Counted from the first letter of the stretch, positions 1-9,476 are shown. The stretch: 64,000 nt of DNA from Paenibacillus sp. V4I7 (GCF_030817275.1 NZ_JAUSZD010000002.1:3410001-3474000), one strand, 5' to 3'. Numbers and translations are program-made. Notes: generated from the sequence alone by a model not told the origin.

Positions 1-31
1 TAATTTCATATTTTATTCCGGAGGCTAAAAG

Positions 32-1828
32 GTGAAAATACGCAAGCATTATTTGACACTTCGACGATCATTTCCCCATATCCATGAAGAACATCCACTT
101 GAAATAACGCTAGAAGAGCTAGCGTTACATTTGGACTGTACGCACCGCAATATGGTGCTGCTTCTCAAGCGAATGCAGCAGGAGCAATGGCTCACATGGC
201 TGCCCAAGAAAGGCCGCGGCAATCGCTCGACCCTTATTTTCCATGCGCGCAAAGAAGATATGCTTTTGGAGGAAGCTAAGGAGTTGGTCGCGAAACAGGA
301 TTTGCACTCTGCACTTGAATTACTGCAAGCAGCCGAGCATGCTTCTTCCCTGCGAGAACAATTCCAAGTTTGGTTGTCAGGGCAATTCGGCTTTCGGTCT
401 GAAGTGCAAGGTCAGCGGAGAACGGATATTTTACGCTTCCCACTTACGCAAACGATTCACGCCTTAGACCCTGCAGCCATCCATTATGCGGGGGAATCTC
501 ATCTCGTGAATCAGCTCTTCGATGGTCTCGTTCGGATGGATGCCAAAGGAGATCAGATCCTACCGCATCTTGCACACGCGTGGGATGTTGATGATTCGCG
601 TACCTTATGGACCTTCTATCTTCGGAAAGGTGTGCAGTTTCATCATGGCCACGAGATGCTGGCGAGCGATGTGAAATATTCACTTGAACGGCTTGGGCGC
701 TTAGCACCGCGTGGTCTTTACAGCTGGGCTTATGCGGACATCATTGACATTACAACACCAAATGAAACAACAGTCTGCATTCAACTGTCTGAACGCAATG
801 AATTATTTCTCGGATTCTTAACTACTAATCGCGCTTCTATTGTACCAGCAGATGTCTGCGAAGCAGCCGGAGGACTGATGGATAAGTCGCCTATTGGCAC
901 AGGACCTTTCCGATTAACTGGGCATGAACAAGGGATATGGATCTTGGAGGCATTCCCTGCGTATTTTCAAGGACGTGGATTCTTGGATCGGGTCGAAGTG
1001 TGGACGTTGCCGGAAAATGAACAGACAGAATTATCAGCTCAAAGACAGCCTTTCCAAGTCATGCACAATGTGCGAATTTCAGACATGGAGGCGCAGCGTT
1101 GGCAGCAAGTACGACAATCTGGCATGACGACGAAATTCATGACTGTGAATGAGTTGAAAGACGGACCATTAAAGAATCCATTCATTCGCGAGGCACTTCA
1201 CTTAGCTTTGGATCGACCCTATTTGCTGGAACAGCTCTCAGGCGACGTGATTGAAGCGGCTAATAGCTTCTTCTTGCAATCACAACAAGATACGGATCGT
1301 TCCAATCAGTCCGTTGACGCGGGACAGTCAATGGATATCGAACAGCTGCTAGCAGCCGCCGGCTGCCAGTGTGACGTACTGAAGCTGGCGACCATCCCAC
1401 AATATGAGCAAGATGCGCTCCTCTTGCAGAAAATGTACGCAATGTCCGGAATCACTTTGGAAATCCTGCTCATTCCCGCAGAGGAATTCAAGGGCGAGCT
1501 GCGCATGACGGCAGATCTTCTGCTGTTTGCCGTTATGCTAGACGAGCATCGTGAGCTGCGGCTCTACGATATGTACAAGAGCATGCGGCAGCATGCTGCG
1601 CCTGATGTGCAGACTATGCTCGATGACAGCTTAGGACAGCTGCGCTCCGAGTCCGACCCGAAACGCAGAATGGCGCTGCTTGAGCAGTTGGAATCCCAGC
1701 TCAAACAGCGCCACAGCCTGTTATTTCTATATCGAAAACATCTCAAAACCGCTTACCATCCGTCAATTCGCGGCATTTCCCTCGACTCGCTTGGATGGGT
1801 CCGATTTCGCGACATCTGGTTCACCTAG
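32..1828 (+). CDS. SgrR-like transcriptional regulator with solute-binding domain
   Basis: Cytoplasmic regulator of 598 residues. Residues about 15–90 form a winged helix-turn-helix (LEITLEELALHLDCTHRNM) of the SgrR N-terminal type. Residues about 135–590 resemble a family 5 (oligopeptide/nickel) solute-binding protein, with the typical LVNQLFDGLVRMD segment after the linker. There is no signal peptide, so the binding fold probably works as an intracellular ligand sensor, as in E. coli SgrR. The GTG start is chosen for its GGAGG at 20–24. It is monocistronic and convergent with the helicase gene that follows. The ligand and regulon are not visible from context; a transporter partner may lie left of the window. 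Confidence 0.85.
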   Translation: MKIRKHYLTLRRSFPHIHEEHPLEITLEELALHLDCTHRNMVLLLKRMQQEQWLTWLPKKGRGNRSTLIFHARKEDMLLEEAKELVAKQDLHSALELLQAAEHASSLREQFQVWLSGQFGFRSEVQGQRRTDILRFPLTQTIHALDPAAIHYAGESHLVNQLFDGLVRMDAKGDQILPHLAHAWDVDDSRTLWTFYLRKGVQFHHGHEMLASDVKYSLERLGRLAPRGLYSWAYADIIDITTPNETTVCIQLSERNELFLGFLTTNRASIVPADVCEAAGGLMDKSPIGTGPFRLTGHEQGIWILEAFPAYFQGRGFLDRVEVWTLPENEQTELSAQRQPFQVMHNVRISDMEAQRWQQVRQSGMTTKFMTVNELKDGPLKNPFIREALHLALDRPYLLEQLSGDVIEAANSFFLQSQQDTDRSNQSVDAGQSMDIEQLLAAAGCQCDVLKLATIPQYEQDALLLQKMYAMSGITLEILLIPAEEFKGELRMTADLLLFAVMLDEHRELRLYDMYKSMRQHAAPDVQTMLDDSLGQLRSESDPKRRMALLEQLESQLKQRHSLLFLYRKHLKTAYHPSIRGISLDSLGWVRFRDIWFT

Positions 1829-1847
1829 AACCATCCACCCAAGTAAA

Positions 1848-3794
1848 CTATTCGCTCTTCAGTGTAACACCAGCGGGTAATATGCGAACAATGTGCTCGC
1901 GAAGCACCACGTTATCGTGCAGTTCATCATTGAAGATGGCAATAATGCCACTATCTTCGCGGGTTCTAATCAAGCGCCCGATCCCTTGTCTAAGCCTTAA
2001 CAGCATATAAGGAATATCCACCTCTTCATACGGCGAGGTCGAAGCTTGACGCTTCGCATTGAAAACGGGATCTTGTGGAGGAAAAGGCAGCGACCAGACA
2101 ATGACATTGGACAACGAAGGACCCGGTATATCGAGTCCTTCCCATAGGGTGACGGCAGACAAGACGCTGTGTTCATCCCCCTGGAAAGAGCCAATTAAAT
2201 GGCTGATTTCTTGATCCCCTTCAAATAAGAATGTCAGGTCCGAACAATCCGAACGGCCTTTGATTTCTCGCTTAAACCGCTGCAGTTCTTCGTGGGTTGG
2301 GAACAGAATAAGCGCTCTTCCTTCTGTTCTTTTTAATAACTGAACCGCGGATTCCATCTTTTCTTGAAACGTACCGCCAGACGCCCATTTGGGTGCGATG
2401 ACTTCCATCCGCTCTGCATAATCAAAAGGAGAATTCACAGAAAATGAAAGATACTTTTCAAGGCCCAAACTGTTAGCCACATAATCGAATGAACCCTCAA
2501 CAGACAGCGTAGCCGATGAGAATACGATTGGCATTTTGGAAGAAAACACATGCTCTTTCAGCACTTCTTTTACAGTTCTTGGCATAATCACTAGGCTAAG
2601 ACCTGTAATGCTTTCAGTGGCCCAACAAATGAAGGTTTGATCATTGCGGAACAAAGCCAGCGCTTTCTGCATCATTTCCAAATGTTCTTCCACGATCTTA
2701 AGCTGGTAGTCATTTAATGTGAACATTTCACCTTCAAAGACAAGCTCCTCTTCAATCTCCGATAAAATATCACTTAGACGATGGATCTCTCGCAGCAATC
2801 GGTCATTGATGACAATCTGTTTACGATCCGATCCAACAATCGGTTGACAGCAGCTTTCAAGCACTTCGAACATAAGCTCGCTTTGCTCAATGGCTCGATC
2901 GATACAGACGGCTAACGTCTCGCGTACTTCCCCTTTTAACAAACGAATCACTAATTCCTCGAACACCATATGCTTCAGCTTGTACGTTAATGCTTTCTGA
3001 GCGGCCGATTCCATCAGATGTCCTTCATCGAATACAACGGTACAATGATCCGGCAGCAAAGGAAGCTGGCCTTCACGCTTTCTTCCGTCGTACGTCCACA
3101 CATGTTCCATGTAGAAATCATGCGAGCAGATAATCAGATCCGCCGAACGTCGATACGCTTCACGCGATAACGTTTGGCCGCAGCGATGGCGCTTATCACA
3201 AACGAAACAATCCTGATAGGCATCCCAACTCACCTTGTGCCACTGTTCATCATTCAGATGTGGGTAGTTTTTACGGTCCCCATAAGCATGAAAGGTTTGC
3301 AGCGCTTCACGTGTGTGAACGAAGTCAGGAAGACCTTCATGCAGCTCTCTGTATAAGCCGATATCCTCGTGACCGAATCGCGCCTCATCAAGCTTGACGA
3401 GACATACGTATTGGTCAGGCGATTTGGCAAGTCGTGCATCAATAACAAGATCCAAGTGACGCGATATTTTATCAATATCTCCACCTGGCTTGACCAATTG
3501 TTCAATCAAAGATTCATCCGCACAAGCGATGATAGCCGGTTTCTTCATGAAACGCGAGTAACATATCGCATACAATAAATAGACAAGCGTTTTTCCCGTA
3601 CCAACCCCTGCTTCCGCAAAAATGGTCGATTTCTCAGCAAAAGCTCGTTCTAACTGGAACGCCATGTAAATCTGTTCGTCACGCACCTCGAAGCCCGCTT
3701 CAGGTAATACTTCATAAAATATATCCGCAATCCAGTCAGAAACCTGCTGCATGAATGGCTGTGCGTGATCATATGCAAATGGATAACGTCCCAC
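1848..3794 (-). CDS. DinG/XPD-type ATP-dependent DNA helicase
   Basis: Superfamily 2 helicase of the DinG/YpvA/Rad3 type, expected to unwind DNA in a 5'-3' direction. It shows a Walker A motif (AEAGVGTGKT, about residue 60), a DEGH Walker B box, spaced cysteines including CFVCDKRHRC that fit an iron-sulfur cluster domain, and a C-terminal helicase motif VI (RLRQGIGRLIRTRED). I place the start at a GTG at 3794 behind a GGGGG ribosome binding site, giving MGRYPFAYDH, the usual N-terminus of Bacillota members. An upstream in-frame ATG at 3872 would add 26 unlikely hydrophobic residues. No exonuclease domain is present, so this is the short form and not the DinG-polymerase epsilon fusion. Confidence 0.88.
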   Translation of the reverse strand: MGRYPFAYDHAQPFMQQVSDWIADIFYEVLPEAGFEVRDEQIYMAFQLERAFAEKSTIFAEAGVGTGKTLVYLLYAICYSRFMKKPAIIACADESLIEQLVKPGGDIDKISRHLDLVIDARLAKSPDQYVCLVKLDEARFGHEDIGLYRELHEGLPDFVHTREALQTFHAYGDRKNYPHLNDEQWHKVSWDAYQDCFVCDKRHRCGQTLSREAYRRSADLIICSHDFYMEHVWTYDGRKREGQLPLLPDHCTVVFDEGHLMESAAQKALTYKLKHMVFEELVIRLLKGEVRETLAVCIDRAIEQSELMFEVLESCCQPIVGSDRKQIVINDRLLREIHRLSDILSEIEEELVFEGEMFTLNDYQLKIVEEHLEMMQKALALFRNDQTFICWATESITGLSLVIMPRTVKEVLKEHVFSSKMPIVFSSATLSVEGSFDYVANSLGLEKYLSFSVNSPFDYAERMEVIAPKWASGGTFQEKMESAVQLLKRTEGRALILFPTHEELQRFKREIKGRSDCSDLTFLFEGDQEISHLIGSFQGDEHSVLSAVTLWEGLDIPGPSLSNVIVWSLPFPPQDPVFNAKRQASTSPYEEVDIPYMLLRLRQGIGRLIRTREDSGIIAIFNDELHDNVVLREHIVRILPAGVTLKSE

Positions 3795-3940
3795 GTAATG
3801 TGCCCCCAACAAATAGAATTGAATCAAACTTATATTATCCCACGAATGCCGCGTAAAAGCAAAGGATCGCAAGAAAAAGGAACATAAGAAAAAGGCCCAT
3901 TCCCCAGCACAATCGCTGCCAAGAATGAGCTCTACCTATT

Positions 3941-4819
3941 TTACATGCTAAAACGTTCGCGATATCCGCATTTGCGGCATAATTCCTCGACAACTTCACG
4001 TCTAGAAAAGCCCTCGAACAATCGGTTCGCCCGCTCACCCTCTACGATTTCGGAGAAAGGCGTTTGGTTGATATTGCCCAAATTAATGACCCCTTCCCCA
4101 TCCAGACAACAAGGAATCACAGTGCCATCCACAAGAATGCCTGCTTGATTCCGCAATGCGTGACAGAAGCCCGGCCCTTCAATTTCTTCTGCCTTCAAAT
4201 CCGGCCATTGGAACTCATGATCCTGATTCAGATAAACGCGATCGGCCAGTTTAACACCAGTACCTCGAACGAATTTCTCATCGATTTTGTAATCAAGTTC
4301 GAACTCTTTCTCAAGCAATTCCAGCACTTCACGGTTTCGCTGCCGTTCTTGATTCGTCTGATTGTCCGTATCTAGATTCCATAAACGGAATGAGATAATC
4401 ACATTGGACTTGGCAACGATTTCCTTAGCAAATCGCAGGATACTCGTGACATATCCTTCTTTATCCTCAGATCCTTCATGGCCATCAAAGCTGTGCAAAG
4501 AGAAATTCATTTGCCTCAGCGCCGGTTTATCCAGCAGCTTATGTCTATTTTTGTTAATCAGCGTACCGTTGGTTGTGATATTGACCTTGAAGCCTTTCTC
4601 ATGGCTCAAATCCAGCAGTTCGTCAATCTTCGGATGCAGCAAAGGTTCCCCTTTGACATGCAAATAAATATGATCCGTGTGCGGCTTAATTTGATCTAAT
4701 ATATTAGTAAATGTATCCATTTTAATAAAATTAGCTTGACGCTTCGTCTGTGGGCAGAAGGTGCAAGCCAAGTTACAAACACTTGTAATTTCGATATAAA
4801 ATTTCTTGAACTTCTTCAT
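3941..4819 (-). CDS. Radical SAM/SPASM domain protein
   Basis: 292-residue radical S-adenosylmethionine enzyme. The N-terminal cluster motif is CNLACTFC (residues about 15–22). A C-terminal SPASM-like region has further cysteines: CHALRNQ, then IPCCLDGEG and CRKCG, likely ligands of an auxiliary Fe-S cluster. The GEPLLHP stretch is the usual GGE-like SAM contact. SPASM enzymes often modify peptides or mature other enzymes, but no precursor peptide gene is visible nearby, so the substrate is unknown. A GGAG site about 8 nt upstream supports this start. Its downstream neighbour on the same strand is the DinG-like helicase, with a gap of about 150 nt. Confidence 0.88.
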   Translation of the reverse strand: MKKFKKFYIEITSVCNLACTFCPQTKRQANFIKMDTFTNILDQIKPHTDHIYLHVKGEPLLHPKIDELLDLSHEKGFKVNITTNGTLINKNRHKLLDKPALRQMNFSLHSFDGHEGSEDKEGYVTSILRFAKEIVAKSNVIISFRLWNLDTDNQTNQERQRNREVLELLEKEFELDYKIDEKFVRGTGVKLADRVYLNQDHEFQWPDLKAEEIEGPGFCHALRNQAGILVDGTVIPCCLDGEGVINLGNINQTPFSEIVEGERANRLFEGFSRREVVEELCRKCGYRERFSM

Positions 4820-4902
4820 TCTATGGCTCCATTTCTAGCTGCGCTCCTATGATATTTGCTATTATACCAAGCAAGCACTATGAAGGAAAGGAATTCAAAC
4901 AA

Positions 4903-5700
4903 TTAGAAAACCCATTTGACCATCCATCCAATAAAATGAGCAGACGGAATAAGGAAAACTTGCGCTAGCAGTGTTCCCAGAAATCGAGAAGTCATGAGCA
5001 GCGCGTAGATCTTACCAAGTTGTCTACGCTGCGATTCGTCATGCAGTGCCTTGTCCGTGATAAGACCTAACTGCGGATCTATGAATATAGTAAGCAAAAT
5101 CGTAGCAATTCCATTAATAAGTCCGGATGCTTGCGACGCTGTCGTTGCAAATTCAGGTAATAAATGCGCGGCATATAAGGAAGAAAGCACACCAACCGAA
5201 TAAAAAGCTGTCACCATAATATTAATCAGAAGGAATCGTTTGGGAATCCCCAAGTAACGGAATTGGCTCAGCAGCTTAACATTTGGCTTCTTCAAATATT
5301 TTTTCGTGTTCTTCAACTGCGTCACCGTTACACTCGTTATGAGCTTTGGAATCGATCCTGCAATTTCCAACCGGGAAATGACTCGAACGCTGAGATTGAT
5401 AAAAGACGGGAATAAAGCAATCGCGATCAGTGTGCCAATTGACGAGGCGAATAAACTGATTCGCAAGTATCGTTCCAAATCGAAGGTCGGTTCGATCTTC
5501 GCAAAATCAACGAAGTTCGCAGTCATTGGCGCTTGAATTAAATTCGCAGTACGAGATACAAGGACGACAATGCCGACTAAAGAGAGTGCCACGGCCAGCT
5601 TGTTCACCCGCACTCCAGCATACCGAATCGAGTATGACAACGTTTCCGCTGTATGGATAATCATCGTCAGAATGAAGACCACTATGAGCGTGTTCGTCAT
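4903..5700 (-). CDS. amj: Lipid II flippase Amj
   Basis: 265-residue polytopic membrane protein of the DUF2837/Amj (YdaH) family, with about six hydrophobic segments and the family N-terminus TNTLIVVFILTMIIHTAETL. In B. subtilis Amj flips the lipid-linked peptidoglycan precursor lipid II and can replace MurJ; there its expression rises under envelope stress. The start codon overlaps the end of the upstream SRPBCC gene by 4 nt (ATGA), so the two are probably translationally coupled. Assignment is by sequence resemblance over the full length. Confidence 0.85.
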   Translation of the reverse strand: MTNTLIVVFILTMIIHTAETLSYSIRYAGVRVNKLAVALSLVGIVVLVSRTANLIQAPMTANFVDFAKIEPTFDLERYLRISLFASSIGTLIAIALFPSFINLSVRVISRLEIAGSIPKLITSVTVTQLKNTKKYLKKPNVKLLSQFRYLGIPKRFLLINIMVTAFYSVGVLSSLYAAHLLPEFATTASQASGLINGIATILLTIFIDPQLGLITDKALHDESQRRQLGKIYALLMTSRFLGTLLAQVFLIPSAHFIGWMVKWVF

Positions 5701-6131
5701 CGTGTGGACTTATCCTCAGAAAGGGCTAGTAATCCGCTGATAACCTCTTCCCAATGTACTTTCATCTCTTCTCTTTGCTCCACGCTGTCCAACTTCTCTT
5801 GATGGAAGCTAAATGTTATTTTCCCTGGACTGGCGGCAGGCAGCAGACGAATTTGAAGTGTTGACGCATTCGGGAAGCTAGCAGGCTGCCAAGTCAGTCT
5901 AAGCTGCTCCAATGGCTTCACCACACGAAATTCCCCCGTCGTTCCTTCTCGTGTCACAAACTTATGCCCTTTCACAAACTCAACCGACGCTGCATCACCT
6001 AACCAAAGCTTTCGCCCTTGAGTTGAAGTCAGCAGCTCCCAAGCTTCCTCTTGGAAAAACGGGAGTGTACGTCTAACACCAATTTGAAAGCCTACCGAAG
6101 CTGTCAACCCAACTGGTTTGTTGGTATTCAT
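5697..6131 (-). CDS. SRPBCC (AHSA1/START-like) domain protein
   Basis: 144-residue soluble protein of the SRPBCC superfamily, AHSA1/DUF3074-like. It shows the typical pattern of an N-terminal beta strand with a helix (FFQEEAWELLTSTQGRKLWLG), a central LRLTWQPASFPNASTLQIRL sheet, and a long C-terminal helix (HWEEVISGLLAL). Such proteins form a deep hydrophobic pocket and may bind small ligands; the ligand is unknown. It lies between a decayed DinB-like gene upstream and amj downstream, which it overlaps by 4 nt. The ribosome binding site is weak (AGGAAAG). Confidence 0.75.
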   Translation of the reverse strand: MNTNKPVGLTASVGFQIGVRRTLPFFQEEAWELLTSTQGRKLWLGDAASVEFVKGHKFVTREGTTGEFRVVKPLEQLRLTWQPASFPNASTLQIRLLPAASPGKITFSFHQEKLDSVEQREEMKVHWEEVISGLLALSEDKSTR

Positions 6132-6168
6132 CTCTTCTTTCCTCCTATCGGGGTTAAATTCCCCGCTT

Positions 6169-6500
6169 TTATACCGGAAGTCGTTTTCTCATCCAACGAA
6201 TTTGTCCCCGATGATTTATCTCATCCTCAAACACGTGGTACCACATGAAATAATGGTTGGCTGGCTGGTTCCGCCAGAATGGATACTCCTCATACAACCA
6301 ATCATCTGTCTTCGTCTTGAAAACCTCATACGTTTTGCTGCGCACCTCGCTCATGATGTTGAGATAATAGTCGAGGTTATTTCCCTTAATTTGGGCTCTT
6401 CCTTGATCACCAAGCTCGAGAGCATTGACATCAGTCTACTAATTTGAGGCGTATAGCCTGGTATATCTATGATTAGTAGAAGATTCGGTGTATCGTGCAT
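6169..6500 (-). pseudogene. DinB-family protein, internal deletion
   Basis: Remnant of a DinB/YfiT-type four-helix protein (putative metal-dependent transferase family). From an ATG at 6500 with an AAGGAG site, the first frame reads MHDTPNLLLIIDIPGYTPQ and continues ISRLMSMLSS, matching a family N-terminus, and then runs to a stop near 6360. A second frame, from about 6432 to 6169, gives NALELGDQGRAQIKGNNLDY and later FEDEINHRGQIRWMRKRLP, a typical DinB C-terminus with its conserved HRGQI. The middle of the protein (several dozen residues) is missing at the junction near 6430 and the frame changes there, so no intact product is possible. It probably sat in an operon with the SRPBCC gene. Confidence 0.75.
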
Positions 6501-6518
6501 ATGTACTTTCGCTCCTTG

Positions 6519-6701
6519 TTAAGTCGTTAAGTTTATCTTATTAGATTCGTTCTTTTGGTAGATTTCCCCTGCTATGAGCATTAAAAGCCTCTCTTGAGGC
6601 GAAATTAGCTGCACATTTTGCAGGTAATCCCCTCCAAAGGGCGTTCTACGCCTTGTTTTGATGCACATAATGCATGTTGTGAGATTACTTGCCTCCCTCA
6701 T
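6519..6701 (-). CDS. Possible 60-residue ORF coupled to rpiA
   Basis: Its ATG overlaps the rpiA stop codon (ATGA at 6698–6701), the arrangement of a translationally coupled gene. The product has a CIMC pair near the N-terminus and the segment GGDYLQNVQLISPQERLLML. I do not recognise a family. It could be a real small protein, a fragment of a larger one, or a chance ORF; the coupling is the only positive evidence. Confidence 0.3.
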   Translation of the reverse strand: MREASNLTTCIMCIKTRRRTPFGGDYLQNVQLISPQERLLMLIAGEIYQKNESNKINLTT

Positions 6702-7372
6702 GGTTGGTCGATAATCCTTATATTTCCATCGTTATATCCAATGACTAATGAACTAACCATGCGAGTAAATAAGCCATTATCAACAACACCTGGAATTAAG
6801 TTGATTTGTTTATTTAACTCTATTGGCTTTACTATTTTTTCAAAGTTACAATCTACGATTATGTTTCCGTTATCCGTAAAATACGCCTCATCGTTACTCA
6901 TTCGTATCCTTGTGCTACACCCTAGTTCCTTTAATTGATTCATTGTTAAATTCGCAGCAAAGGGTACGATTTCGACCGGTAATGGAAATTGGCCTAAATG
7001 TTCTACTTGTTTTGATTCATCTACAATTACAAAAAATCTCTTACTATTGATTGCTAGTATCTTCTCTCTTACTAATGCGCCGCCTCCGCCTTTGATTAAG
7101 TTTAAATGAGTATCAACCTCATCGGCTCCATCGATTGTTATATCTATCCATTCTATTTCCGAAAATGGAACGATTGGAATTCCTAATTTATTTGCCAATT
7201 CTTCCGAATCTCTAGAACTCGCTACGGCACGGATACGAAGCCCTTCCTGTATTCTTTGAGCAATTTTTTGGATTGCCCAGTATGCCGTTGATCCAGTACC
7301 TAATCCGACTACCATTCCATCTTCAATAAATTCAACAGCTTTCTCAGCGGCTTGTTTTTTTGGGTTCAGCAT
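6698..7372 (-). CDS. rpiA: Ribose-5-phosphate isomerase A
   Basis: 224 residues, full length for RpiA, which interconverts ribose 5-phosphate and ribulose 5-phosphate in the pentose phosphate pathway. Visible family motifs are GLGTGSTAYWAI (phosphate loop), DITIDGADEVD (catalytic Asp region), IKGGGGALVREKI with the catalytic Glu/Lys, and GVVDNGLF near the end. The gene is clearly more AT-rich than the ABC transporter genes next to it, so it may have a different history. Start supported by GGAGTG about 10 nt upstream. Confidence 0.95.
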   Translation of the reverse strand: MLNPKKQAAEKAVEFIEDGMVVGLGTGSTAYWAIQKIAQRIQEGLRIRAVASSRDSEELANKLGIPIVPFSEIEWIDITIDGADEVDTHLNLIKGGGGALVREKILAINSKRFFVIVDESKQVEHLGQFPLPVEIVPFAANLTMNQLKELGCSTRIRMSNDEAYFTDNGNIIVDCNFEKIVKPIELNKQINLIPGVVDNGLFTRMVSSLVIGYNDGNIRIIDQP

Positions 7373-7509
7373 TTTCTATATTCACTCCCTGAAATTAGGT
7401 TATTGTTTAATTTATTTTGCCCTCAACCTATCTTAATTACAATCTTTGTCAATTGGAAAAGGAGTTCATATATTTTCGTGAAATCCCCACAAATTTCCTT
7501 TATGCAAAT

Positions 7510-7539
7510 AAAAAAAGAAGCCCAATCTCTCAGGCTTCT
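7510..7539 (-). terminator. Rho-independent terminator of the ABC exporter operon
   Basis: Stem AGAAGCC/GGCTTCT with a 10-nt loop followed by a run of seven T on the minus strand, directly after the stop codon at 7548. Confidence 0.85.
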
Positions 7540-7547
7540 CTACTAAT

Positions 7548-9476
7548 TCATGATGAATGCCGCTCATCGCCATACCATAGTTCCCTGAACGTAGCACTAT
7601 GCCGCAGCAGTTCCTCCGAATTCCCTTCGGCCTCAATACGGCCGTCCTTCATTACAATGATGTGGTCTGCCCGCGAGAGCGCCGTTTTGCGGTGCGATAC
7701 GACCAGGCAGGTCGCATCGCTGCGACGCTGGAACATCCGCTCCCACAGCTTCTGTTCCGTCTCGACGTCGAGTGCGCTCGACAGGTCGTCGAACACGTAC
7801 AGCTCGGCGTCGCGCACGAGCATGCGCGCTGCAGCCGTCCGCTGCGCTTGCCCGCCGGAGAGCTTCACCCCACGCGGGCCGATGACGGTGTCCAGCCCGC
7901 CAGGCAGCTGCGCGACGTCGAACTCCATCACCGCCGCGTGTAGAGCCTGCTGCAAGCTATCGCCTTGCTCCGCTTGCCCAAGCAAAATATTGTTTCGCAG
8001 CGTATCGCTGTATAGCCGCGGCACCTGCGCGGTATAAGCGCTCCGCGGCGGTGTAAAGAATGTGCCCGGATCTTCAACGGGCACACCATTCCACGCAATC
8101 GTTCCCTTTCCCTTGGGCAGCAGCCCAAGGAGCGAGCGAACAAGCGTGGTCTTGCCCGAACCAATCGTTCCGGTAATAACGGTGAACGACCCTCTTTTCA
8201 AGCTGAAGTGAATGTCCGAGATCCCTCTGCCTGTATCAGAGTAAGCGTAGCTCAGTCCATTCACATCAAGCCGCTGCAGCGAGGCCTCAAGCCCGGTTTC
8301 ATGACTGAATCCTTCCTCTAACTTTGCTCCAACCGCGTATTCACGCTCGAATCCTACTTCTAACTTTACCTTACTCGCACCTTCACTCTCGAGTCCTTCG
8401 ACCCTCTTTACCCCACCCAGACTCTCTCTTCCATTCTGAGCCGAAGGGATATCGGACACAGTAGCCTCCGCTACTTTACTCTCCGCCTTCAAATGCAGCG
8501 AATTAACGATCGTAAGAACCTTAGCTGATGCCCCCTGCAAAAGAAACGTCAATCTCTCCAGCGACACACTCATCTGCTTAAAATATGTAATAAATTTACC
8601 CACATTCGTAATAAACTGCGTAACAAAAGTTAAATAGTACACGAATAAAGCGAAATCTCCGACAGTAAACGTCCCGGCTCTCATTTTAGTTCCCGCGAGC
8701 AATAGAATGAGTCCCGTCCCTAAATTAACCGAGTTAGAAAACACCGAATCCAGCAGTTCACCCATGAGCCGATCCTTCAGCATCGCTTTCCTGCGGTCGT
8801 CACCGAAGCTGCTGAACCGAACGATCACTCGTTTCTCTGCACCGGCGACTTGTATCGCCTGCACATTGCCGAACATTTCGCTAATCTCTCCCGTTACCTT
8901 AGACGTTGCTTCACGGCTAGCTGCGCGATATTTCTGTAAGCGAACAGTCGCTAACTGCGCAGCTGATATAACAAGAACAATCGGCATAAACACAAGCAGA
9001 GTCATTTGAGCATCAATCCGAATCAGGATATAGCCCGATACGAGGGCAAAACAAGTCATCCCGAAAACATCGACCGACCAGCTTGCTGCCTCTTCCGATT
9101 GATCAACATCATCTCGGAAATGGCTAATCGCTTCCCCCGGAGAAACGGGAATGGCCTGTGCCCCCGGCTGTTTTAATACATGCTCAAGCAGATTCCGTCT
9201 AAGCAGCATCCCCATACGAAAGCGGAAATTAACATCCGTAATAAAACCGATAACAATCAGCATGATTCGCCCTAAGGCGGCAGCCATCAACAAAGCGATA
9301 AGTCCCCATACACCATAACCAAGCGCTGACGTACCTGTCAGGGAATCGAAAAACTCTTTCGTTATAAGGCCAGGCGCAATCGGCGCCAAATAGATAACGG
9401 TCCAAGCAATGGCGTTAACCAGATACCGTATTGGCCGGTACATAATAAGCCGCCACAAATATTGATACGTATTCAT
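7548..9476 (-). CDS. Heterodimeric ABC exporter subunit, degenerate catalytic site
   Basis: 642-residue type IV (exporter) half-transporter: six-helix membrane domain (residues 1–310), then an ATPase domain (about 405–640). Walker A is GTIGSGKTT (about 436–444), the signature is a canonical LSGGQ (539–543), but Walker B ends in FDD instead of FDE, so the catalytic glutamate is replaced by Asp. This is the mark of the degenerate-site partner in heterodimeric exporters such as BmrCD and TM287/288. It overlaps the partner gene by 4 nt (ATGA). Between membrane and ATPase domains there is an unusually long linker (residues about 315–400) with two copies of a KLE-x-GF motif, and the 3' third of the gene contains a very GC-rich patch. 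Substrate unknown; multidrug or lipid export is usual for the family. Confidence 0.9.
   Translation of the reverse strand: MNTYQYLWRLIMYRPIRYLVNAIAWTVIYLAPIAPGLITKEFFDSLTGTSALGYGVWGLIALLMAAALGRIMLIVIGFITDVNFRFRMGMLLRRNLLEHVLKQPGAQAIPVSPGEAISHFRDDVDQSEEAASWSVDVFGMTCFALVSGYILIRIDAQMTLLVFMPIVLVISAAQLATVRLQKYRAASREATSKVTGEISEMFGNVQAIQVAGAEKRVIVRFSSFGDDRRKAMLKDRLMGELLDSVFSNSVNLGTGLILLLAGTKMRAGTFTVGDFALFVYYLTFVTQFITNVGKFITYFKQMSVSLERLTFLLQGASAKVLTIVNSLHLKAESKVAEATVSDIPSAQNGRESLGGVKRVEGLESEGASKVKLEVGFEREYAVGAKLEEGFSHETGLEASLQRLDVNGLSYAYSDTGRGISDIHFSLKRGSFTVITGTIGSGKTTLVRSLLGLLPKGKGTIAWNGVPVEDPGTFFTPPRSAYTAQVPRLYSDTLRNNILLGQAEQGDSLQQALHAAVMEFDVAQLPGGLDTVIGPRGVKLSGGQAQRTAAARMLVRDAELYVFDDLSSALDVETEQKLWERMFQRRSDATCLVVSHRKTALSRADHIIVMKDGRIEAEGNSEELLRHSATFRELWYGDERHSS

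Noticed and set aside
3795..3872. N-terminal extension of the DinG-like helicase to an ATG at 3872
   Set aside because: The extra 26 residues are not family-like and a GTG at 3794 has a good ribosome binding site.
3838..3900. Hydrophobic 21-residue ORF (MGLFLMFLFLAILCFYAAFV...) on the minus strand between two genes
   Set aside because: Ribosome binding site is too close to the ATG and the ORF is short; it looks like chance sequence upstream of the helicase start.
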